Notes: generated from the letters alone by a model not told the origin. Positions 1 to 8,156 are shown, numbered from the stretch's first letter. The stretch is 57,047 nt of DNA from Lysobacterales bacterium (GCA_014338185.1 QUBV01000012.1:1-57047); one strand, 5' to 3'. Made by a program: numbers and translations.

Positions 1-206
1 TTGCGCGCCCGCGGCGCTGGCGGCGCGGGTTGCGGCATGAACGCCGGCAGGCGCGAGCGCGGCGTGCCCGCCGTGGTCTTCGCGCGCGCGGACTTGCCCG
101 CCGCCGCGCCCTGCGCCTTGGCCTTGGTGCCGGCGGCGCGCTTGCCGGGTCCGCGGCGCACGCTGGGTTGCTGCGGCGGTCGGCCGCGTGATCCGGATCG
201 CTTCAA
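1..206 (-). CDS. 5' end of an unidentified leftward gene with a basic, Ala/Lys/Pro-rich N-terminus (partial)
   Basis: On the minus strand one frame stays open from a possible TTG start near 206 to the left edge. Its codons from about 175 leftward end almost always in G or C, as in neighbouring real genes. The peptide is low-complexity and basic, with repeated Lys-Arg-Ala-Ala and Lys-Ala-Lys patterns followed by a Pro-rich stretch, so it would be a disordered N-terminal extension before a domain outside the window. The start is uncertain because upstream codons lose the GC3 bias and no clear ribosome site is seen. It follows the cyanophycinase-like gene on the same strand, so a partner in cyanophycin or isoaspartyl-peptide metabolism is possible, but nothing visible proves it. 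Confidence 0.3.
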   Translation of the reverse strand, partial: MKRSGSRGRPPQQPSVRRGPGKRAAGTKAKAQGAAAGKSARAKTTAGTPRSRLPAFMPQPAPPAPRAR

Positions 207-338
207 GAAAGTTGCTCGCTGTGCAGAGAAGAAGTGGCGCCGGCCACCGGGCTGGCGCGGTGCACTGTACGCCCGTTGGCGACGCCATGGACAGGCCGGC
301 CCATCATCCGCAGGACGCGACCGGACCCGCACATGCGT

Positions 339-1366
339 TCACGGTGGCTCGGGCAATGCGTCCTCAAGCGCGAGTTCGCCCGCGTGGATGACCGCGGTGG
401 TCGTGAACAGCGGCGCGTCGACGTCGAATGTGACCAGGTCGATGCGGCTGTCCGGGCCGACGAGGGTCACGCGCACATCCTGCGCGCTCAACGGTGTGGC
501 GATGCCGAGCACCGCGTCGCGTTCGCGCGCGCGCACCAGCCACGCGCGCCCCTGGCTCTCGGTGAATACGCGGCCAACGCCATCGCCATCGATGCACAGA
601 GCGGTGTTCTCGTCCACACCGATCCCGATCGGCTGTTCGACCAGCCCATCGTGCTCGGCGCGTGCGAGGAACGCCACCAGCCGCCCGAGCCGGTCGCGCG
701 CACCGAAATGGCTGTCGGTGACCACGCGCGCAAGGAATGGCAGGTGCAGGAAATCGTGGTCGAGCGTCACCGCCTCGCCCAGCGGATCGGACAGCGCGTG
801 TCCCGAGGTGACGCTGCCGCCGTCGAGCGCGCCGTAGCTCGCGCTGCCGAGGATCGCCAGGCCGGCACTGGTGCCACCCAGCGGCTTGCCGTCGCGCACA
901 TGGCGGTCGAGCGCCTCGTTGAGCGGCGTGCCCTTCCAGTAGCGGATGTAGCGCGCCTGGTCGCCACCGGCGCATGCGCGATCGCGGCGAGCATGAACGG
1001 GTCGCCGGCGGCCTCGCGGCGCTCGAACACGAAGGTCTGCACCGAAGTGACGGTGTCGAGACGATCGTAGAGCTCATGCTGCAGATCGTCGCTGCCCGAG
1101 GCGCGCAGGATCACCACATGGCCACGTCCGGCACGCTCGGCAAACCAGCGAAAGGCCTGCTCGACGTAGTCGCCGCCGCCCATGAGCATGAGCCCGAACT
1201 CCGGCTCGGCGGGCGTGGGCGCCTGCAGGTCGCCCGCGGCGTAGTAGCGGTAGCCGCGCCCGCGATCCGTGCCACCGGCATCAGGCTGTGCCGCAACCGC
1301 CGCCGACCCCAGGACGCATGCCAACACCACGAGCCGCTGGCACAGGCCGATCCGAATGCGATTCAT
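339..1366 (-). pseudogene. Cyanophycinase-like peptidase (family S51), frameshifted
   Basis: Cyanophycinases are serine exopeptidases that release beta-Asp-Arg dipeptides from cyanophycin; secreted relatives are common in heterotrophs. The 5' part (about 1366 to 975) encodes a signal peptide ending near Ala-Val-Ala-Ala-Gln, then the family's GGGDY motif. The 3' part (about 975 to 339), in another frame, carries AGGDQARYIRYW and the nucleophile elbow GTSAG. The halves join where the family normally has a short strand (roughly Asp-Ala-Val-Trp-Phe) between LAAIAHA and AGGDQ. That strand is missing, and the frame change fits loss of about 16 bases near 969-978. The ATG at 1366 follows a GAGGTGA ribosome site. 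The gene is broken unless this is a sequencing or assembly error. Family assignment is firm; loss of function is inferred. Confidence 0.75.
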
Positions 1367-1576
1367 GGGCTGTATCACCTCGCAGGCACGGTGCTCGGTG
1401 CGATGGTTGCAACACATCGCGACGGTGGATTCTTACCCCCAAAGTCCACTGGCGGCAACCTGGGCGGCATGCCAAGATCATGGCGCACCATGGGTGGCAC
1501 GCAGTCGAAGGATGCGGCAGCGCGGCCACGTGGAATTCGGGCCCAGGCCCATGCTTATCGACATTGGGGATATGAC

Positions 1577-4381
1577 ATGCGCAAGACCACCCTGGCCGCG
1601 GCCATCGCCTGCGGCATCTTCGGCTATGCCGCGACGACAGCAAGCGTGCGCGCACAGGAACAGGCCACACCCACGACCAGCGAGGAGCCCTCGAGCACGT
1701 CGCTGGAAGCGATCGTGGTCACCGGCTCGCGCATTCCGCGCGCGCAGGTGGAAGGCCCCGCACCGATCACCGTGCTGACCGCGGCCGACATCAAGAACAG
1801 CGGCCTCATGAGCGTGCCCGACGTGCTGCGCGCGATCACCCAGAACGGCGGCGAGACGCAGAGCCAGCAATCGTCCAGCGGTGCCGACTTCTCGCCCGGT
1901 GCGCAGCAGGTCGACCTGCGCGGGCTCGGCCCCAACCACACGCTGGTGCTGGTCAACGGCCGGCGCATCGCCGATTTCCCGCTGCCGTTCAAGGGCCGCA
2001 GCAACTTCACTGACATCTCCAACATCCCGGTCGGCCTGATCGAGCGCATCGAAATCCTCACCGGCAGCGCCTCGGCCGTGTACGGCTCGGACGCGATCGC
2101 GGGCGTGGTCAACTTCATCCTCAAGGACAGCGCCGACGGCACCACGCTCGACCTGCGCTACGGCGGCACCTCGCGCGGCGGCGGCGAGTCGGCCAAGCTC
2201 GACATCAGCACCGGTTTCAGCCATGGCGATTTCAACCTCATGTTCGGCGCCGAACTGATCGACCAGAAGCCGCTGTGGGCCTACGACCGCAAGATCCAGG
2301 ACTCCACCGCCGATGCGCCCACCGCGCGTTCGCAGACCGCGCGCCGCGTGTTCCTGCGCACCGACTGGTACGACGACTACATCGATCCGGGCGCGGCCAC
2401 CTGCGCCAACCTGGCCTGGCTCAACAACGGCAGTACCGGCTACTTCAACCGGCGCAACTACGGCGACTTCTGCGGCAGCCAGGCATCGATCGGCTACGGC
2501 ACGATCCTGAGCGGGCGCAAGGGCATCAACACCTACACCACGATGAACATGCCGCTGGGTGACGACCTCAAGTGGTTCGCCGACATCCAGGCCGGCTACA
2601 GCAAGGTCAGGATGTTCCGCGACGTCGAGCAGTGGAGCTACATGGCGCCCGACGGCAACGAGGAAGGCTACTTCTACAACCAGGCCACCCAGGACATCGA
2701 GTACTGGGGGCGCCAGTTCACGCCCGAGGAAATGGGCGGCCTCAACAAGGGCTTCATCGAGAACACGCAAAAGACCTTCGCCTTCACCACCGGGTTCAAA
2801 GGCAGCTTCCTGCAAAGCTGGGACTGGGAAGCCTCGCTCGCGCACTCGCAGTACCACGCCGACGTGAGCTGGCCGCAGATCGTCGCCGCGGCCGCCAACA
2901 ACCTGTTCCTCGGCCCGCAACTGGGCGTCGACGAGGACAGTGGCTACCCGATCTTCAACGCCGACCCCGACCGCCTGTACACGCCACTCACGCGCTCCGA
3001 GTACGACTCGATCTTCGCGCGCACGGTCTACCACCCCAAGTCGCAGAGCGACACGTTGTCCTTCGCCTTCTCCAACATCGACCTGTTCAGCCTGCCCGGC
3101 GGCGCGGCCGGCTTTGCCGGCGTGGTCGAATACGGCTTCCAGTCCTACAACCTGCGCCCCGACCCGCTGGCGACGCAGTACTACTACTATTCGTGGAAGG
3201 ACTCCGACGGCCACGGCAGCCGCAATCGCTGGGCCGCCGCGGGTGAGCTGCGCATGCCGCTGCTCGACCGGCTCAACCTGAGCGTGGCCGGCCGCTACGA
3301 CCGCTACAACTTCGCCGGCAACGGCGTGGGCAAGTTCACCTGGAGTTCGGGCCTGGAATGGCGCCCGCTCGACAGCCTGCTGGCACGCGCGTCCTACGGC
3401 ACCGCATTCCGCGCGCCGGACCTGCACTATGTGTTCGCGGGCGTCGGCAACGACGAGACCTCGGGCACCGACTACTACCGTTGCCGCACCGAGGAACCGG
3501 ACGAGGACATCACCGACTGCACCTGGTCGGACGAAGGCCTGATCCGCACCCGCGAGGGCAACCGCAAGCTCAAGCCCGAGACCAGCACCTCGTGGACCGC
3601 GGGTGTGGTGTGGTCGCCGGTCCCCGAGTTCGACGTGTCGCTGGACTACTTCAACATCGACATGCGCAACCAGGTGCAGGACCTCAGCACCGACCGCCTG
3701 CTCCAGCTCGAGGCCAATTGCCGCATCGGCAGCGATGTCAACGGCAACCCGGTCGACGCCAACTCGCCCAGCTGCGTCGACGCGATCAGCCGCGTCACGC
3801 GCCTGTCCGGCGGGCGTCTGTACGGTGTGTTCGTCAACCCGATCAACGTCGCGCGCGAGCGCACCAGCGGTGTCGACCTGAGCGCGCACTACAAGCTGGA
3901 AACGCGCGCGGGTGATTTCCACTTCAACGGCAACTACACCTGGACGCGTCGCCACACCTTCCAGCAATACAGCGGCGACGTGGTGCAGGACGAGTTCGCG
4001 ATCAACTCGGGCTTCGACATCCCGCGCAACAAGGCCAGCGCCACGGTGACCTGGAACCTCGACCCGTGGACGGTGTCGCTGCATGGCCAGCGCCTGGGCC
4101 GCCTGCCCAATTCCGATTCCTACGACCAGATCGTCGACATCGAAGCGGGCGAGCAGGCCTGGATCGGCGCGACCTACCGCTACAACCTGTCGGGCCAGTA
4201 CCGTTTCAACGACCACATGCAGCTGTCGCTGTCGATCGACAACCTGTTCGACAAGATGCCGCCCAAGGATCCGACCTACACGGCTTATCCCTACTACGAC
4301 ATCTCCTGGTTCGACTCGGTCGGCCGCAGCTACTACCTGCAGTTCACCTGGAAGTTCGGTGGCTCACCGCTGTCGCAGTGA
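1577..4381 (+). CDS. TonB-dependent outer-membrane receptor
   Basis: A 934-residue gated beta-barrel that would import a scarce ligand across the outer membrane using TonB-ExbB-ExbD energy. A Sec signal peptide covers about residues 1-27 (cut after Val-Arg-Ala). The plug follows, with EAIVVTGSRIPR near its start, a DLRGLGPNHTLVLVNGRR block and the SASAVYGSDAIAGVVNF signature; the rest is barrel. The ATG at 1577 is preceded by GGGGAT at a good distance and begins the signal peptide. The C-terminus is odd: after a typical aromatic-ending last strand (FTWKF) seven more residues follow, whereas barrels normally end in Phe. The ligand cannot be told from sequence; no dedicated hydrolase or periplasmic partner adjoins it, and the neighbouring cyanophycinase is on the other strand. 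Confidence 0.92.
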   Translation: MRKTTLAAAIACGIFGYAATTASVRAQEQATPTTSEEPSSTSLEAIVVTGSRIPRAQVEGPAPITVLTAADIKNSGLMSVPDVLRAITQNGGETQSQQSSSGADFSPGAQQVDLRGLGPNHTLVLVNGRRIADFPLPFKGRSNFTDISNIPVGLIERIEILTGSASAVYGSDAIAGVVNFILKDSADGTTLDLRYGGTSRGGGESAKLDISTGFSHGDFNLMFGAELIDQKPLWAYDRKIQDSTADAPTARSQTARRVFLRTDWYDDYIDPGAATCANLAWLNNGSTGYFNRRNYGDFCGSQASIGYGTILSGRKGINTYTTMNMPLGDDLKWFADIQAGYSKVRMFRDVEQWSYMAPDGNEEGYFYNQATQDIEYWGRQFTPEEMGGLNKGFIENTQKTFAFTTGFKGSFLQSWDWEASLAHSQYHADVSWPQIVAAAANNLFLGPQLGVDEDSGYPIFNADPDRLYTPLTRSEYDSIFARTVYHPKSQSDTLSFAFSNIDLFSLPGGAAGFAGVVEYGFQSYNLRPDPLATQYYYYSWKDSDGHGSRNRWAAAGELRMPLLDRLNLSVAGRYDRYNFAGNGVGKFTWSSGLEWRPLDSLLARASYGTAFRAPDLHYVFAGVGNDETSGTDYYRCRTEEPDEDITDCTWSDEGLIRTREGNRKLKPETSTSWTAGVVWSPVPEFDVSLDYFNIDMRNQVQDLSTDRLLQLEANCRIGSDVNGNPVDANSPSCVDAISRVTRLSGGRLYGVFVNPINVARERTSGVDLSAHYKLETRAGDFHFNGNYTWTRRHTFQQYSGDVVQDEFAINSGFDIPRNKASATVTWNLDPWTVSLHGQRLGRLPNSDSYDQIVDIEAGEQAWIGATYRYNLSGQYRFNDHMQLSLSIDNLFDKMPPKDPTYTAYPYYDISWFDSVGRSYYLQFTWKFGGSPLSQ

Positions 4382-4397
4382 CGCATGCCGCGATGGC

Positions 4398-4427
4398 CCG
4401 CGCCCGCGTTGACATGCGCGGGCGCGG
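4398..4427. other. Perfect 11-bp GC hairpin between the receptor gene and tRNA-Leu
   Basis: CCGCGCCCGCG at 4398-4408 pairs perfectly with CGCGGGCGCGG at 4417-4427 around an eight-base loop. It begins 16 bases after the receptor stop codon. No T-run follows, so it is not a standard intrinsic terminator. It may stabilise the 3' end of the receptor mRNA or slow polymerase before the tRNA gene. Confidence 0.45.
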
Positions 4428-4468
4428 CCAGTAAGGTTCGCGCCCCGGTCGCCAGCGACCGGGCACCT

Positions 4469-4553
<85 letters not shown>

Positions 4554-4597
4554 ACATATGATTGCAGGACGTGCCACAGAGTCCCGTAATCCTTCTG

Positions 4598-4626
4598 AAA
4601 CCCGCCGATCTGGCGGGTTTTTTGTT
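4598..4626 (+). terminator. Rho-independent terminator downstream of tRNA-Leu
   Basis: AAACCCGCC at 4598-4606 pairs with GGCGGGTTT across a short loop and runs directly into TTTTTTGTTT. It lies about 45 bases after the tRNA and would end the tRNA transcript. Confidence 0.8.
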
Positions 4627-4633
4627 TCTGGTC

Positions 4634-4754
4634 GTGCCAGCGGGTGCCAGGCGGTGCCAGCCAAGCCAGAGCGTCTTGGGTACACGTTTAGGTACATCTT
4701 TGGCGGGAGCGCCGGGAGGGGACGATGGAGCTGGTCCCACCGTGTACCTAAACG
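4634..4754. repeat. Repeat cluster, probable integrase arm-binding region of the tRNA-Leu island
   Basis: Three direct copies of GTGCCAG start at 4634, 4644 and 4654, exactly one helical turn apart. Further on, CGTTTAGGTACA at 4685-4696 is repeated perfectly inverted at 4743-4754, and a GGGTACA sits just before the left copy. These lie between a tRNA 3' end and an integrase N-terminal fragment, where arm-type sites of P4-type integrases are expected. The repeats are read directly; their binding role is inferred. Apart from the terminator and this cluster, nothing else is recognisable between 4554 and 4880. Confidence 0.5.
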
Positions 4755-4880
4755 CCCTCCAGACCCGCTTCCTTCAGGCACTTCCTTCGCCGGAATAGTG
4801 CTCGCACTTGGGCCAATTCCGGGGGTCTTTCGCGCGGTGGGGAACCTACGCTGGTTTCGCCCCCTGCACGCGAGCACCCC

Positions 4881-5168
4881 ATGCCCCGAACCGTCGCTCC
4901 ACTGACCGACACCGAGATCCGCAAGAGCAAGAAGCAGCGGCTATTCGACGGCGGCGGCCTGATGCTTGAACGCCTGCCCAGCGGCGCGCGCATCTGGCGG
5001 CTCCGCTACATCCGTCCGAGCGGCGCACGCAACCGGATCAGTCTCGGCGCCTACCCCGAGGTAAGCCTTGCCAACGCACGCAAGCGCCGCGATGAGGTGC
5101 GCGCGCTTCTACGCAAGGGCCTCGAGCTGAGACGAAGCTCCAGCCCGGCAGTCGACGGCTCCGAATAG
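4881..5168 (+). pseudogene. P4-type tyrosine integrase, N-terminal fragment (DUF4102 domain)
   Basis: These 95 residues match the arm-site-binding domain of P4-like integrases: LTDTEIRKSK near the N-terminus, then FDGGGLMLE, WRLRYIRPSGARNRISLG and the usual YPEVSLANARKRRDEVRALL helix. After about residue 83 the sequence stops resembling the family and ends. The core-binding and catalytic domains, with the Arg...His-x-x-Arg...Tyr residues of a normal protein of about 400 residues, are missing from the window. The fragment reads away from tRNA-Leu, as usual for tRNA-site elements. It is a remnant that cannot catalyse recombination. Confidence 0.8.
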
Positions 5169-5316
5169 CATGCGCGCGTACGCGCACCTGGGCATCGAGA
5201 TGAATGTGGTCGACGTGTGCATGGGCAGGCCCTCGTTTGACCTTGAGCGCCTTGTGGTTAGTGCCTATCGCCCCTGGCTGATAGCATCGCGGTGGACTCG
5301 TCCGGAGTGACTGCAG

Positions 5317-6246
5317 ATGCCAGACCCGACAAGCTGTCCTGTGTGTCGTAGCGATGCCATTCACGTACTCGGCACGGAGGATCACGGCAGTCGAACCCGG
5401 ATCAACTGTGCACGATGCGGTCGCTATACCATCGCCAAGATGGCGAGGATTCGCCTTCAAGCGGAGCCTTTACCTGATTATCGCCTGAGCGCCTGGCTTC
5501 GAGCACAAGAGGTGTACGGCTCCGACGAGCCGTTGCTCGTGCAGGAACGGATTCCCCAGCTTCGTCTGTCGCTACCCACCTACGGTGTCTCCGAACGCAC
5601 CCTGGAACTGCTGAAGGCGCTGGCCACGCTCAGCAGATCTCCGGGCACCTACTACTCGGGGAGTCTTCATGCAGACTCTCCCTTGGCTTGGGCAGCCACC
5701 GACGACGAGCTTCGATTTCACCTCGATGCGCTGAGAGAGTCGGGCTTTATCGACTTCGAGACGATCGATCTTGATGCGAACTACCGTGCGAGATTGACGG
5801 CCAAAGGCTGGGACCACGTCGAAAAGGGGCCCGCAACTGTCTTGCCAAGGGCGTTTGTGGCGATGTCTTTCTCCGAGACCATGCTTCCAACTTGGATCGA
5901 GGGCCTTCGACCAGGAATCGAGGACGCTGGCTACTCTGCGCATCGCGTCGACTCTGACGTCCATGTTCACCGGATCGACCAGAAGATCGTTGCGGACATA
6001 CGAACTTCACGATTCGTGGTCGTCGACGTTACAGAGCAGAAACAAGGCGCCTACTTCGAAGCCGGTCTCGCGCTTGGCTTCGGCAAGACTGTGGTCTGGA
6101 CTGTTCGAGAAGACGACCTACGAAACGTGCACTTCGACACGAGGCAGTTTGCGCACATTGTCTGGGCCTCGCATGCCGATCTTCGGGAGAAGCTGCGCGA
6201 TGTAATTGTTGCAGTTCTCGGATCAGGACCAAGGCTCACGTCGTGA
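5317..6246 (+). CDS. Zinc-ribbon / winged-helix / nucleoside 2-deoxyribosyltransferase-like protein
   Basis: A 309-residue protein in three parts. Residues 7-34 hold two Cys-x-x-Cys pairs (7/10 and 31/34), a zinc ribbon. Residues about 120-170 look like a winged helix (DDELRFHLDALRESGFI, then RLTAKGWDHVE). The C-terminal domain begins with AFVAMSF at 179-185 and continues with an Asp (237) and the YFEAG Glu (248), the pattern of the nucleoside 2-deoxyribosyltransferase fold, which resembles TIR-type NAD or nucleotide hydrolases. This suggests a nucleotide N-glycosidase or sensor under nucleic-acid control. Activity is not established. It lies alone in a decayed element between an integrase fragment and alpA, uses more AT-ending codons than its neighbours, and GGAG precedes the ATG by nine bases. 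A defence effector role is a reasonable inference only. Confidence 0.7.
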   Translation: MPDPTSCPVCRSDAIHVLGTEDHGSRTRINCARCGRYTIAKMARIRLQAEPLPDYRLSAWLRAQEVYGSDEPLLVQERIPQLRLSLPTYGVSERTLELLKALATLSRSPGTYYSGSLHADSPLAWAATDDELRFHLDALRESGFIDFETIDLDANYRARLTAKGWDHVEKGPATVLPRAFVAMSFSETMLPTWIEGLRPGIEDAGYSAHRVDSDVHVHRIDQKIVADIRTSRFVVVDVTEQKQGAYFEAGLALGFGKTVVWTVREDDLRNVHFDTRQFAHIVWASHADLREKLRDVIVAVLGSGPRLTS

Positions 6247-6391
6247 GCCGTCTGACTGGAGGATGGCCCCAGAAATCGCGATCTGATACCGAATGGCGCT
6301 TGCAGATCGCGCCATTTCCCTGATCGGTGCGACGACCGTTCCCCTACGCTGGTTCCACACCGTCCCACCGGACGATTTTGAGGACCAGCCA

Positions 6392-6601
6392 GTGCACGAT
6401 AACGCTCCTACCCTGCTTCGACTTCCCGACGTAGTTCGTAGAACAGGGCTTTCAAAGACCCAGATTTACCGCCTCACTCGCGACGGTCAGTTTCCGACCG
6501 GCATTCGCCTCTCTCCGCGTTGCACTTGCTGGGCCTCATCCGAAGTGGACGCTTGGATCCGCAACCGGATCGCGGATGCGCGGCAGCAGGCTTCTGCGTG
6601 A
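6392..6601 (+). CDS. AlpA-family DNA-binding regulator
   Basis: A small protein of about 69 residues with the MerR-like winged helix of AlpA regulators: LLRLPDVVRRTGLSKTQIY is the helix-turn-helix, and SSEVDAWIRNRIADAR is the usual C-terminal helix. AlpA proteins control integrase or excision genes of P4-like prophages and islands. GTG at 6392 is chosen because GAGG lies eight bases upstream and the product then begins just before the domain; an in-frame ATG at 6293 would add 33 unrelated residues. It precedes the DUF3987 gene by 34 bases on the same strand, a usual pairing in phage satellites and islands. It appears intact, although its integrase target is gone here. Confidence 0.75.
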   Translation: MHDNAPTLLRLPDVVRRTGLSKTQIYRLTRDGQFPTGIRLSPRCTCWASSEVDAWIRNRIADARQQASA

Positions 6602-6635
6602 CATGTCGCTCACCGGCTGCAGAATGTGAGAAGTC

Positions 6636-7817
6636 GTGATGATCGCGCCATCCGCCAACGTTGATCGCCTCTTCCCGACACCGCTTCCTTCTGCGCTGCC
6701 ACCGGTACCATCCCTCGAACTCTCTCTGTTGCCATCGAGCATTCGCCAGTGGGTCTACGAACACGCTGACTCGTTGCAGGTCCCGGTCGAGTTCGTTGGC
6801 GTTCCCGCAGTGATTGCGATGAGCGGTTGCATCGGCAGACGAATCGCAGTGCGGTTGAAGCGCAACATTTCATGGTACGAGGTGCCGATCCTGTGGGGAG
6901 TAATCGTTGGTCGCCCCAGCGCCGGCAAGTCTCCAGCCATCTCACCAGCGCGGCGGATGCTCGACACTCTGGAATCGGAGGCACGCCAGTCGTATGTAGA
7001 AGCCCGTGGAGTGCACGAGCGAATGGCTCAGATTTCGGAGATCGAGGCACAGATTGCGCTGAAGTCGGTTCGGAAACTGGTGTCGCAAGGCGACCGGGGC
7101 GCGGCAGAGGGTGCGCTCGCGGCGGCAACCAGGGAAGAGCGCGAGTGCCCTCGTGAGCCGCGGCTGGTGGTCAACGACGCGACGACTGAGAAGCTTGGCG
7201 AGTTGCTTGGCGACAACCCTCGCGGTCTGATCTACGTACGTGATGAGGTTGCCGGGTGGTTGGCAAATCTGGATCGCGAAGGACGCGAAGGTGACCGCGC
7301 GTTCTTCCTGGAATGCTGGAATGGCAAGGGATCTTTCGACTTCGACCGCATCAGCCGCGGCACCACGCGTATCGAAGCCTGCGCCGTCTCCATCATGGGC
7401 GGCGTGCAGCCTGGCAAGCTCGCGGAGTATGTGCGCGGCTCGATCAAGGACGGAGCCGCGGACGACGGCCTGATTCAGCGCTTTCAGATGTCCATCTACC
7501 CGGATCTCTCGCCGGTTTGGCGTTTCCGCGATTTCGCACCCGCACTGGGCATCCGGCCCGCACCCCAGTCGCTGCGGCGAATGTGGCTTGCGAGCGCGGC
7601 CACCTGCACGATGGCGACCCGCCGCACGGCACGGATCGCATCCGCATCGATGCGGCGCGCGCCGCTCGACGCATGCCGCGCGGCACGCCGCGGATGCGGT
7701 CCGCGGACCGGTGGGCGGCGTGTCTTGTGCGTGCGTCGCACCGGCAGCGGCTGCCGATTGATGGTTCACTGCGCTGTCCGTCCGCACGATCGGGCAACGC
7801 GGCACGATCATGGTTGA
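6636..7817 (+). pseudogene. DUF3987 primase/helicase-associated ATPase, C-terminally truncated
   Basis: DUF3987 proteins are P-loop ATPases found with primases in phages and integrative elements and thought to act in element replication. Residues about 1-300 fit: a Walker A GRPSAGKS at 92-99, a helical region rich in Ala/Glu, YVRDEVAGWLANLD as the likely Walker B region, then SIMGGVQPGKL and DGLIQRFQM. After SPVWRFRDFAP (about nucleotide 7535) similarity ends, and the frame continues about 95 residues as Arg/Ala-rich out-of-frame-looking sequence to a chance stop. The rest of the domain is lost, apparently to a deletion that also removed the far end of the island. GTG 6636 and ATG 6639 are both possible starts, with AGAAG just upstream. 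Confidence 0.7.
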
Positions 7818-7857
7818 CGAAACGCATGCACCTCACTATCCTCTCGCGCTCCCTTGA
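7540..7857. other. Right junction of the tRNA-Leu island; no recognisable gene
   Basis: From about 7540 the sequence returns from the mixed composition of the island to the GC-rich style of the chromosome. None of the six reading frames gives a recognisable protein up to tRNA-Ala at 7858. No long copy of the tRNA-Leu 3' end is present, so the distal attachment site appears lost. The stretch is probably host intergenic DNA or decayed remnants joined by deletion. Confidence 0.5.
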
Positions 7858-7933
<76 letters not shown>

Positions 7934-7953
7934 ATGGTTTTCCGGTTTCCAGC

Positions 7954-8029
7954 GTCCCCATCGTCTAGAGGCCCAGGACACCGCCCTTTCACGGCAGTAA
8001 CAGGGGTTCGAATCCCCTTGGGGACGCCA
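7954..8029 (+). tRNA. tRNA-Glu (anticodon TTC)
   Basis: A 76-base cloverleaf beginning GTCCCCATCGTCTAGAGGCC, typical of bacterial tRNA-Glu, with the 3' TGGGGAC, discriminator G and CCA. The anticodon loop CTTTCAC gives TTC. It lies 20 bases after tRNA-Ala in the same probable transcript. Confidence 0.97.
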
Positions 8030-8079
8030 GTTCAGTGAAAGGTGCGAACGCTGCAGGATGCGGCGGGCACATACAACGC

Positions 8080-8156
8080 GGAGCGGTAGTTCAGCTGGTT
8101 AGAATGCTGGCCTGTCACGCCGGAGGTCGCGGGTTCGAGTCCCGTCCGCTCCGCCA
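8080..8156 (+). tRNA. tRNA-Asp (anticodon GTC)
   Basis: A 77-base cloverleaf beginning GGAGCGGTAGTTCAGCTGG, with the 3' CCGCTCC, discriminator G and CCA. The anticodon region CCTGTCACG gives GTC. It is the third and last gene of the tRNA cluster. Confidence 0.97.

Noticed and set aside
1478-4216. Long open frame on the minus strand (912 codons) opposite the first TonB-dependent receptor
   Set aside because: High GC at third positions removes stops from the opposite strand. The product has no recognisable domain, while the plus strand encodes a full receptor.
4634-4660. GTGCCAG repeats as a CRISPR array
   Set aside because: The units are seven bases with three-base gaps; CRISPR repeats and spacers are each far longer, and no cas gene is near.
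5317-6246. The NDT-like protein as part of a retron
   Set aside because: No reverse transcriptase gene or msr-msd-like inverted structure is visible between tRNA-Leu and tRNA-Ala.
7545-7551. CTGGGCA, matching the tRNA-Leu 3' end, as the island's right attachment site
   Set aside because: Seven bases are expected by chance in GC-rich DNA, and the rest of the tRNA end does not match.
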